Source of the DNA: Curtobacterium oceanosedimentum
GTDB lineage: Bacteria > Actinomycetota > Actinomycetes > Actinomycetales > Microbacteriaceae
Direction of reading: 5' to 3'
DNA length: 64,000 nucleotides
Assembly (NCBI RefSeq): GCF_020297365.1
Contig: NZ_JAIXIG010000013.1
Location: 1-64,000 of the forward strand
The notes under the pieces were generated by a model that did not search any database, was not told the DNA's origin, and worked only from the letters and a program-made list of their open reading frames with translations. Made by a program: the position numbers and the translations under genes. The first letter of the stretch is position 1; every line of letters starts with the position of its first letter. This document shows positions 30,886 through 38,700 of this stretch, piece by piece.

Positions 30886-32106
30886 TCCCGATCCGCGCGA
30901 CCCGCCGAGGACGTCGTCCAGGAGACCGCTCGATCGGCCGGGTTCATCGCGCTCGGCGCCGGTCTTGCCGCCGCCGCGGTGGGGACGGCCGTCATCGGAG
31001 GCTTCGTCGCCGCCGTCGCCCGTGCCGTCGTCACCCCCGACCGCAAGCGGAACGAGCGCGTCCCGATCCACGCCGTCGACACGGGCAGCAAGACCGTCAC
31101 GATCGAGCGCACCGCGGACACCGAGCTGCAGGGTCGCTACTCGCTCTGGTTCGGCGGCGGCACCGGCCACATGCGCGTCGGTGAGGTGCTCGGCACGACC
31201 GAGACCACCGTCACGCGCCGCATCATCGCGATCGACGCCGGAGACGCGACGGCCGCCCGCCGCGGTCGCTGGGGCGGCTGGTTCTACCTGACCCCCGGCG
31301 AGCTCGACGTGCCCGTCGAGGACGTCGACATCCCGACCCCGAACGGCCCCGCCCCGGCGTGGGTCGTCCGCGCCGACGACCCGGCAGCGCCGTGGGCCGT
31401 CCTGGTGCACGGCCGTGGCGTCACCCGCGCCGAGACGATCCGCGCCGTGCCCGTGTTCCGCGCGGCCGGCTACTCGGTCGTTCTCGCCTCGTGGCGGAAC
31501 GACGGTGTCGCCCCGCCGAGCGTCGACGGCCGCTACGGTCTCGGCAGCACCGAGTGGGAGGACATCGACTCCGTCCTCCGCTGGCTCACCGCGCAGGAGG
31601 CCCAGAGCGTCGTGCTCATGGGCTGGTCGATGGGCGGTGCGGTCGTGCTGCAGACCCTGCTCCGCTCACGCTTCGCCGGCCTGGTCGACGGCATCGTGCT
31701 CGAGTCCCCGGTGGTCGACTGGCACGCCGTGCTGAAGTCGCAGAGCCAGCTGCTCCGCCTGCCCCGTCCGGTCCGCAAGGTCGCACAGCGCCTGCTCCGC
31801 ACGCCCGTGCTGCACCGACTCGCCGGACTGCAGCGGCCCGTCGACCTGCGGGAGCTCGACATGGTCACCCGCGCCGACGAGCTCACCGTGCCGATCCTGC
31901 TGCTGCACAGCGACGACGACGGGTTCGTGCCGTCCTCGGCCTCGCACGAACTGGCCCGCGCCCGACCCGACCTGGTGCGGCTCGAGATCCAAACCACGGC
32001 CCGGCACACCAAGCTCTGGAACCACGACGCCGACTGGTTCGACGCCCGGATCCTCGCGTGGCTGACCGAGGTGGTCCAGCGGCGCGGGGCGGCCAGCGCG
32101 CGGTAG
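30883..32106 (+). CDS. Alpha/beta hydrolase with N-terminal membrane segment
   Basis: 407 residues. A hydrophobic segment near the N-terminus (about residues 20-48, GFIALGAGLAAAAVGTAVIGGFVAAVARAVV in part) may anchor it. The C-terminal two thirds are an alpha/beta hydrolase: oxyanion region VLVHGRGVTRAET, nucleophile elbow GWSMGG (Ser249), acid in LLLHSDDDGFVP and His in ARHTKLWNHD. The substrate is unknown. A region of about 100 residues with RYSLWFGGGTGHMRVGEV precedes the catalytic domain. The ATG at 30883 is preferred; an in-frame ATG seven codons earlier would overlap the promoter. Confidence 0.85.
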   Translation: MSRSARPAEDVVQETARSAGFIALGAGLAAAAVGTAVIGGFVAAVARAVVTPDRKRNERVPIHAVDTGSKTVTIERTADTELQGRYSLWFGGGTGHMRVGEVLGTTETTVTRRIIAIDAGDATAARRGRWGGWFYLTPGELDVPVEDVDIPTPNGPAPAWVVRADDPAAPWAVLVHGRGVTRAETIRAVPVFRAAGYSVVLASWRNDGVAPPSVDGRYGLGSTEWEDIDSVLRWLTAQEAQSVVLMGWSMGGAVVLQTLLRSRFAGLVDGIVLESPVVDWHAVLKSQSQLLRLPRPVRKVAQRLLRTPVLHRLAGLQRPVDLRELDMVTRADELTVPILLLHSDDDGFVPSSASHELARARPDLVRLEIQTTARHTKLWNHDADWFDARILAWLTEVVQRRGAASAR

Positions 32107-32123
32107 ACGCGACCGAAGGGCGA

Positions 32124-32161
32124 ACGGGAGGCGCGGTGCCGGCTGGCACCGCGCCTCCCGT
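32124..32161. terminator. GGAGGC-family hairpin after the hydrolase gene
   Basis: Perfect 17-nt arms starting ACGGGAGGCGCGGTGCC around a 4-nt loop. Confidence 0.75.
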
Positions 32162-32189
32162 CCGTCGTTGCGTCCGTTCGGTCGCTTGG

Positions 32190-32238
32190 TGAGCAGAAAT
32201 GGTCGGGTCGCGATCACGCACCCGACCATTCCTGCTCA
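32190..32238. terminator. Second hairpin at the edge of the accessory island
   Basis: Arms TGAGCAGAAATGGTCGGGT and its complement with one mismatch. Located where the backbone ends and the toxin/immunity region begins. 32239-32354 shows no gene. Confidence 0.6.
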
Positions 32239-32354
32239 CGAAGGGGGTGGTCCGGCCGGAACGTCACGGTCTTCATTCGCTCGCTCTCACTGATCGCTTC
32301 CTGCTCCCTCGTCGGGCGGTTCGCGAGTCTGCCGGAGCTTGCCGACCGAATCGA

Positions 32355-32726
32355 TCACTTCGTCGAAGAGCGCGGACGAGCGCTCATCTCGTGGGCGTAC
32401 GCATCTGCTTCGGTCTTGTAGATCTCGCCCCATGCGATGCTCGGAGGCATGGCACGGACAGGCAGATCGACGTCAGGGAGACAGATCTGCACGAAGTGCG
32501 GGAAAGTGGGGAAGGTCCCGAGGTCCTCGTCTTCGAAGCGACTCCAGAGCAACAGCTCCCCGACACCCAGCGGGTGGCCGAGCTCCTGACCGTTCAGCGG
32601 CGGATCGCAGCTGACCATCAGCGCATGGTGACCGTTCGGGAGCTCGATCGGTCGTTCCACTTCGCACCGGAAGACGGACGAGAACCGCTTGCTGTCCATG
32701 GACGAGAGGAAGAAGACTTCTTGCAT
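32355..32726 (-). CDS. Hypothetical protein, candidate immunity protein
   Basis: 123 residues, no recognised family. Aromatic-rich and slightly acidic, with a GELLLWSRFEDEDLGTFP segment; no signal peptide. The ATG begins 1 nt after the stop of a degraded upstream reading frame that ends GTIQFDRVSGINPEF, the close spacing usual for toxin-tip/immunity pairs. Lower GC3 than the backbone genes. It is the last gene of the minus-strand array that begins with the Rhs protein. An immunity role is inferred from position only. Confidence 0.55.
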   Translation of the reverse strand: MQEVFFLSSMDSKRFSSVFRCEVERPIELPNGHHALMVSCDPPLNGQELGHPLGVGELLLWSRFEDEDLGTFPTFPHFVQICLPDVDLPVRAMPPSIAWGEIYKTEADAYAHEMSARPRSSTK

Positions 32727-32727
32727 C

Positions 32728-32986
32728 TCAGAACTCCGGGTTGATGCCGCTGACGCGATCGAACTGGATCGTGCCCTTCTCGATGCCGTTCGGGAGGGGC
32801 CGCGCGACGTTCCTTCGAGCAGGAACCGCCCTGATCCCGCGGTGATCGGGCGCGGTCTTCGCTGACGGTAGCCCTGCGACGTCGCGGGCGGCCAGCGTGC
32901 AGCGTCGGCTGCTGTCGCGCGAACTCCTCGAGACGAGTCGCCGGTCGGCGCGGCTGCGCTGGGCTGTGCGTCAGGTCGGAGGTCAT
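32728..32986 (-). pseudogene. Frameshifted small gene, possible displaced toxin tip
   Basis: An ATG at 32986 overlaps the previous stop (ATGA) and encodes MTSDLTHSP...TRLEEFARQQPTLHA. After about 32 codons the coding character moves to another frame, which reads ARDVAGLPSAKTAPDHRG and then NVARPLPNGIEKG and GTIQFDRVSGINPEF before its stop at 32728. That second frame has no start codon of its own. The simplest reading is one about 85-codon gene broken by a single-base indel near 32885. The ending just before an immunity-like gene suggests a displaced toxin C-terminus. No family was recognised. Confidence 0.4.
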
Positions 32987-33708
32987 CCGGTCTCCTCTGT
33001 CGCCTCGGCCTGGGGCGAGAGGCCGCCCACGCTCATGGCGGCGAGGACGTCGGTCCCGCCGGGCGTGAACGCCGTGATTCCGACCGAGGTGTCAGCCTGC
33101 ACGAAGCAGAGCCCCATCTGCTCGTCGCCGAGCGGCACGAGCGCACGGGCGAACCCGTCGAGTCCGCGCACGTCGAAGCCCTTCTCGGCGGCCATCGTGT
33201 ACTTCGTCAGGAAGGTCCGTGCTGTCGACAGCGCGCCCTGTTCGAAGATGCGGACCCGTTCGTCGGCCGGACACTGCGATGCCACCTCGAGCGCCAGTCC
33301 CGCCCCCGGAGCGTCTGATGCGCGGAGCCGCGAGCACAGTTCCTGGACAGTGATGTGGACGAGACCGACGGATCGGTCGATCGCCGTGGCCGCCACGAGC
33401 GTTCGGTCCGTCGCGCGCAACACGACCGTCACGAGTTCATCGCCGTGCTCGACCTGGCAGATCAGGACGAGTTCGTCCCCGAGGGCTTCGAGCGGGTTGA
33501 TGAACGGTACGAGGGTCGGTTGCTTCTTCGAGTAGGTCCGCCGGATGACCGCTGCGAACGACCGTGCGGACACGTCGGAGACGAGCACATCGGTGTCCGG
33601 ACCGACAGCGTGAAGGACCGCGACGACACGGTCCGGCAGCTTCGCGGTCGATTCGTTGGTGACCGTTCGGAGATGGCGAATCGAGATCTCCGGGGGCGCG
33701 CCCATCAC
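32983..33708 (-). CDS. Hypothetical protein in immunity array
   Basis: 241 residues, no recognised family, soluble, no signal peptide. Segments such as FAAVIRRTYSKKQPTLVPFINP and RTFLTKYTMAAEKGFDV are visible but uninformative. The GTG at 33708 (or ATG 33705) overlaps the stop of the preceding DUF6188-like gene, and its own stop overlaps the next ATG, so it is translated as part of a tightly coupled minus-strand array behind the Rhs gene. A role in immunity is possible from context only. Confidence 0.6.
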   Translation of the reverse strand: MMGAPPEISIRHLRTVTNESTAKLPDRVVAVLHAVGPDTDVLVSDVSARSFAAVIRRTYSKKQPTLVPFINPLEALGDELVLICQVEHGDELVTVVLRATDRTLVAATAIDRSVGLVHITVQELCSRLRASDAPGAGLALEVASQCPADERVRIFEQGALSTARTFLTKYTMAAEKGFDVRGLDGFARALVPLGDEQMGLCFVQADTSVGITAFTPGGTDVLAAMSVGGLSPQAEATEETG

Positions 33709-34631
33709 CGTCGGATCTCCGCGGACGACGGGCTGTGCCGGTGCCGGACCTCGCCGTCGGGCAGGGCGTCGATGTCGACCCGTGCGCGCCCCGGTTCGCT
33801 GTAGTGCCAGGACGGACCTCGGCGGTTCGGCCAGCCCTCGAGCAACGCACCCGAGGCGAACCGGATGGCGATCCGCCCGCCCGTCACTGCACCGTCCGAC
33901 ACGACCTCGGTGTGCAGCGCGAGGAGGCCGAGCAGGGACGGTTCGTCACCGGGATCGAGGAACGCGTGCTCCCCGTCAGCGCCGGTCAGCGCGAAGTCGG
34001 TCTCGAACCGGAGCGACGCACCGCTCGAGAAACGGATCGTCACGTCTGGTCCGATGCTCATGAGGTCGACGGTGTCGCCGGCGATGTCCAGCGCGAAGGG
34101 TCGACCCGGAACCCGCACCCTCAGAGCTTCTTCCGCACCGGGGCTCGTACTGCCCTCCAGCGGATCGACACGAACCGGGCGACCCTTCGGCCCAGAGAAG
34201 TGCCAGGACTCGAACCCAGCGTCGGGACCGGCGACGAGGGTCACTCCATCAGCGAAGAACAGCGTGAGCGTGTCGCCCTCGACCGAACGCCGATCGAGTT
34301 CTCTGCCGAACAGCTGCAGGATGGGGAGCAGCGAGTCCTTGCGCTCCGGATCGACGACCACGCTGCCCCGTGATCGGTCCGTGATGGTGAACGCAGATTC
34401 GAGCTGCACGCTTGCGCCGTCGGTGAAGCGTAGGTCGAGCCGGAAGTCGACGCCGATGAAGTCGAGGGTGCCCGCTCCCTCGACGGTCGTCGCGAACTCG
34501 CTGGGTTCTGTCGTGTCACGGGTCATGATCATCCACTCGTCCGAAGTCGTGCGCGTTCGTGCCTGGAACAGGAGCCGACCCGTCCGGGGGAGTCCATCCG
34601 GCATCGCATCTGCGACCTTTCCCTTCTTCAT
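33705..34631 (-). CDS. Protein with two DUF6188-like domains, candidate immunity protein
   Basis: Up to 308 residues. It contains two copies of the same domain: the first includes VDFRLDLRFTDGASVQLES and DAGFESWHFSGPKG; the second VTIRFSSGASLRFETDF and GPSWHYSEPGR. Both match the single-domain protein encoded at 35365-35790 (YESWHYSGPG). The pattern resembles DUF6188, a family common beside Rhs toxin genes in Actinobacteria. The true start may be ATG 34526, since the first 35 residues look unlike the domain and neither start has a strong ribosome site. The stop overlaps the next gene. The 143-nt gap to the Imm26-like gene holds no clear gene. Confidence 0.6.
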   Translation of the reverse strand: MKKGKVADAMPDGLPRTGRLLFQARTRTTSDEWMIMTRDTTEPSEFATTVEGAGTLDFIGVDFRLDLRFTDGASVQLESAFTITDRSRGSVVVDPERKDSLLPILQLFGRELDRRSVEGDTLTLFFADGVTLVAGPDAGFESWHFSGPKGRPVRVDPLEGSTSPGAEEALRVRVPGRPFALDIAGDTVDLMSIGPDVTIRFSSGASLRFETDFALTGADGEHAFLDPGDEPSLLGLLALHTEVVSDGAVTGGRIAIRFASGALLEGWPNRRGPSWHYSEPGRARVDIDALPDGEVRHRHSPSSAEIRR

Positions 34632-34774
34632 CCAGATCGATCCGCCAGATCCTCGGCCCGGTCAGTCGGACTCCGCGGATCGCTCGCGCCTGGCTCTGCA
34701 ACGTCCGTGATGCCGACGAATCCAGGTGCACGCAGCAGATCCTCACCAGATCACGCAGGCGGGAGGAGAGCGGA

Positions 34775-35284
34775 TCACGAGCCGAAGAGCTGGCGTGACG
34801 TCGGGGTCGGTCGATAGCGCAATTCTTCGAACGCCGGTAACCAGGGCGCGAGGTCTTCATGTGCACGGACGGCTTGCTCGAGAACCATCGGTGACCTGAT
34901 CTTCCGCCGTGGGATCGACTCGGCTTCGTCCTCCGTGGCCGGGCGCTGACGCGAGTCGTGGAAGTCAGTCACCCAGACGCCGTTGGTCTCGGCAGCACCG
35001 TAGGTGAAAGCAGGAAGGAAACGGTCCGGATCAGACGGTGAGCTGCCGACGATGGTCCACATTCCTGGTCGAACCCGGGCGTCGAACGTCAAGGTAGCGA
35101 AGAGAGGGGCCGCCGTCCGTGCTCTCGCGACTTCTTCAGGCGTCGGAGACGCACTGACCGGACAGTCGAACACGACCACGTACAGCGCGCGCGTGGTTTG
35201 GTCCACCACGTGCGCAATGTACGCGCGGCCATCGCCGAGGGGGATGGCGAGGAAGTCACCGGGCTTCACATCGTTGGTCGTCAA
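34775..35284 (-). CDS. Imm26-like immunity protein
   Basis: 169 residues. The opening VKPGDFLAIPLGDGRAYIAHVV followed later by VVVFDCPVS resembles immunity protein family 26, a beta-rich fold beginning with a GDxFAIPLGDG motif, found next to polymorphic toxins. Family assignment rests on this motif. The start is TTG at 35284, with AGAGGA upstream; the frame extends further without coding character. It follows the DUF6188-like gene by about 80 nt and is transcribed with the Rhs gene. Confidence 0.6.
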   Translation of the reverse strand: MTTNDVKPGDFLAIPLGDGRAYIAHVVDQTTRALYVVVFDCPVSASPTPEEVARARTAAPLFATLTFDARVRPGMWTIVGSSPSDPDRFLPAFTYGAAETNGVWVTDFHDSRQRPATEDEAESIPRRKIRSPMVLEQAVRAHEDLAPWLPAFEELRYRPTPTSRQLFGS

Positions 35285-35364
35285 CCTGTTCCTCTCTCGA
35301 TGCGATGACACACACGCGGAACGCCGTTGCGGCGATCTCCTCCCGGGGATCGACGAGGGCGAGG

Positions 35365-35790
35365 TCAGCTCGACCCTGCTTCTCCGGGGTCGCTCTCCAC
35401 CGGGAGGGAGATGAACAGCTCGCCACCGCCGAGAGCGGTCGCTCTGACCGGCGGCGTCCCTGGACCGGAGTAGTGCCACGACTCGTAGTCGTCGTCAGCG
35501 TGCGCTCGAAGCGTCGTTCCCGATGCGAACTCGATCCGGAGCGTGCTCCCGTCGATCTGCGCTGCCGAGACGCTCTGTGTGTGCAGGTGGAGTGCTGGGA
35601 GCAGGGAATCCTTGTCCTCCGGATCCACGGACACGGTCACGCCATCGGTACCGGCCACCGTGAACGGGGTCTCGAACGAGACCATGCTCCGGTTCGAGAA
35701 CGCGAGGGTGAGCCTGAAGTCGACCCAGATGAGGTCGACGGTCTCCCCGACGAGTGCGAGGTGGACGTCGTCAGCGGTCAGTTCGGCCAT
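35365..35790 (-). CDS. DUF6188-like protein, likely cognate immunity of the Rhs toxin
   Basis: 141 residues, soluble. The domain begins VDFRLTLAFSNRSMVSFETPF, continues DPEDKDSLLPALHLHTQ and ends DDDYESWHYSGPG, like DUF6188 proteins. Its ATG lies inside the end of the Rhs gene (13-nt overlap) with GGGAG upstream, the coupling expected for a toxin and its own immunity protein. Two further copies of the domain are fused in the gene at 33705-34631. Neutralising the Rhs tip is inferred from position. Confidence 0.65.
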   Translation of the reverse strand: MAELTADDVHLALVGETVDLIWVDFRLTLAFSNRSMVSFETPFTVAGTDGVTVSVDPEDKDSLLPALHLHTQSVSAAQIDGSTLRIEFASGTTLRAHADDDYESWHYSGPGTPPVRATALGGGELFISLPVESDPGEAGSS

Positions 35791-38700
35791 CCGAGGTACT
35801 CTCCCTGGTGATCACTGGGAACATGGCTGTCGGGCTTCGAACCGGGTTTTCCCGTACGGGGATCGAGCCATTGGCCGTAGTCGTTGCTGTAACGGCTGTA
35901 GCCGTTCGGATACCGATCGGTCGGATCCATCACCCGGATCATGTTGGCATCATCATGCATGTTCGGGTTCGCAGCTGACGCCGGATCCTGCGCGACGAGC
36001 CCGCGGTTGGTCCGAGCCGGGCCGATGTCCCAACCAGCAGGGATGTCGTAGGTCGTCCCCTGCGGCGTCACGACGAAGGTCCTGCCGCTGGACGGGAGGA
36101 CGTTGACCGGCGGCGTCGGGGGCAGGTCATCGAGCTTCGCCACCGACGTCGGCAGGTTCACCTTCGACATCGTGCCGCCGGTCGCCGCCGACGTCGCCGC
36201 ACCCTCGGCCGCGTTCCGGAGCAGACCACCGGGAGTCACGGGCTGGCCACTCGCCGCGTAGGTCGCGACGTTCTCGGCCGCACCTTCTGCTGCGTTCTTG
36301 ACGAGCTGCTTGCCGATCAGGGACACCGCGCCACCGCCGACGGCGCCGAACGCACCGCTCACGGCGACCTGCCCCCAGTTGACCTCTCCGGTGGTGGCCT
36401 TCTGGATGATGGTGTCGGCACCGGCGCCGATGAGCATCATGCCGACCGGACCGCCGACGCCGGTGGCGACGAGCACACCGCCGGCGACGACCATCGCGCC
36501 GCCGGCCACGTACTCCCAGTTGTCTGCGAACCAGTCACCGGTCGCGGCTGCGGCACGGGCGAGCGGCCCCTGCTGCGCCGCCGCGTAGGCCTCGAGCTCC
36601 GCGTCGGTGATCGGCGCGAGGCCGAGCGGGTCGATCGCGTGCAGCGGGTCGTTGCCGGCGAACGAGTACGGGTTGCCGGCCCAGGCTGCTCCTGCTGGCG
36701 CGCTGACCGGGTCGACTGACAGGAAGCCGCGCGACGACGGGTCGTAGGCACGCGCCCCCATCCACTCGAGGCCGGCGACCTGCAGCGAACCGTCTGCGCC
36801 GAGGGCGATCCCGCCGGGCAGGCCGGAGCCGCCGAGGTCGGCGAGCGTCTGCCACGGATCGGCGTCGTCGGCTGCTCTCGTGGTGCGTCGACCGCTGGTG
36901 GCCCACCCGTCGTCCACCCCGGTGAGACCACCGGGAGCGCGGACGACCGGGGTGTCGCCGACGGCCAGGAGGGTCGGTGCCCAGGCGGCGGTGTCCCAGT
37001 CGATCGGGACGCCGTCGACACCGGCGAGTTCACCGAGGGCGTCGACGTGCAGGTCGGTCGTGGTGCTGCCCGCCGCGGTGGTCTCGGTCACGCTCGTCAG
37101 GCGCCCCTGGGGGCTCCAGGCGTAGTTGGTCGTGCGGTTCCCGGGCCGGATCGCCCGGGTGCGACGACCGGCACCGTCGTGGGCGTACTCCACCTCGGGC
37201 GAGCCGTCCGCGGCGTCGACACGGGTCAGCTGACCGGCGGCGTCGTACCGGAATCGTCGAGCGGATTGGTCCGTCCGTTCCTCGGTCAGACGACCAGCGA
37301 CGTCGTAGACCCAGTCCGTGCGACCACCGTCGTGGACGGCGGCCACGAGCTGCGCGGCATCGTCGTGCTCGTAGGTGGTGCTCCCATCGGGTCCCTCGAC
37401 GCGGGTGATGCGCCCGTCGGCGTCGCGTTGGATCGTGCTGGTGTCCGTGCCGTCCGCGTCGATGCGCGCGTGCCGGACCATGTGTCCGTTCGCGTACTCC
37501 CAGGTCTGCAGCTGATCGCCGGCGCGGGCCTGCAGGAGCCGCCCCGTCGCGTCGTGCTCGTACCGGACCTCGCCGAAGGCCGAGTGGTCGACGCGGACGA
37601 CCCGTCCGGCCGCGTCGTGCTCGTACCGGATCGTGGACCCGTCAGGGGACAGCACCGAGGTGCGGAGTCCGTCGGCGTCGTGGGTCCACCGGGTCTCGCG
37701 CGCACCGGTGGCACGTCGGACGAGCTGGCCCAGTCGGCTGAACTCGAGGACGTGGGTGGTGGGGGAGTCCGCACGGGTCTCGTCGGTGATCGTCACCGTG
37801 CGAGCTCGCGCATCGCGGTCGATGCGGCCGATCAACCGGTCACCGGCGAACTGCGCCGATTCGCGTCCGGCCGCGTCGTACTCCCACCGCAGGACGCTGC
37901 CGTCCGGGTCCGTCTGGGTGAGCTGGCGCCCGGCCGCGTCGTAGGTCGCGATCGTCGTGCGACCGAGCTGATCGGTGGACGAGGCCACCTTGTCGAGCTG
38001 CGTGTACGTGCGGACGGTCACCCCGCCCAGCGGATCGACGGTGCGGACGAGTCGTCCACGCTGGTCGTACTCGTAGCGGGTGGTGCCGCCGAGCCCGTTC
38101 ACCGCGGCGACGAGCTGTCCGGCGGCGTCGTAGCGGAAGGTCCGCTGGCCGAAGCGGGTGTCGCGCGCCGACACGACCCGACCGACGCGGTCGTACCGGT
38201 ACCGGGCGGTGCCGACCCCGGGGACGTCGGCGTGGACGACCCGACCCTGGCGGTCGTACTCGGTGCGCGCGACCTCACCGGTCGGCAGGGTGCGCGCGAC
38301 GACCCGCGAGTCGGCGTCGTAGGTCAGCGTGGTGCGTGCGCCGGCGGGGTCGATCGCGACGACCGGGCGGCCGCACGCGTCGTACTCGTACCGGGTCGTC
38401 CGGCCGGCTGGGGTGGTCACGCCGACGACACGTCCCGCCAGGTCACGTTCGATGCGGGTGAGGCCGCCGTCTGCGTCGACGAGCTCGACCGGTCGGCCGC
38501 AGGCGTCGTACGTCGTGAGCTCGGCGGACGCGTCTGCGTGCTCGAGCCGGGTCGGACGGCCGAACGCGTCGGTCGTCACGGACACGGCATCGAAGGCGTC
38601 ACGGACCGTCGCGACCCCGTCCGCGCGCGAGCGGCTGACCTCGGTGCGGACTCCGGTCGGGTCCACCGTCGCACCGAGTGCTCCGCGTGCGTCGTACTCT

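Noticed and set aside
34516..34866. Minus-strand frame between the Imm26-like and DUF6188-like genes
   Set aside because: Overlaps both neighbours out of frame, no ribosome site, no recognisable domain.
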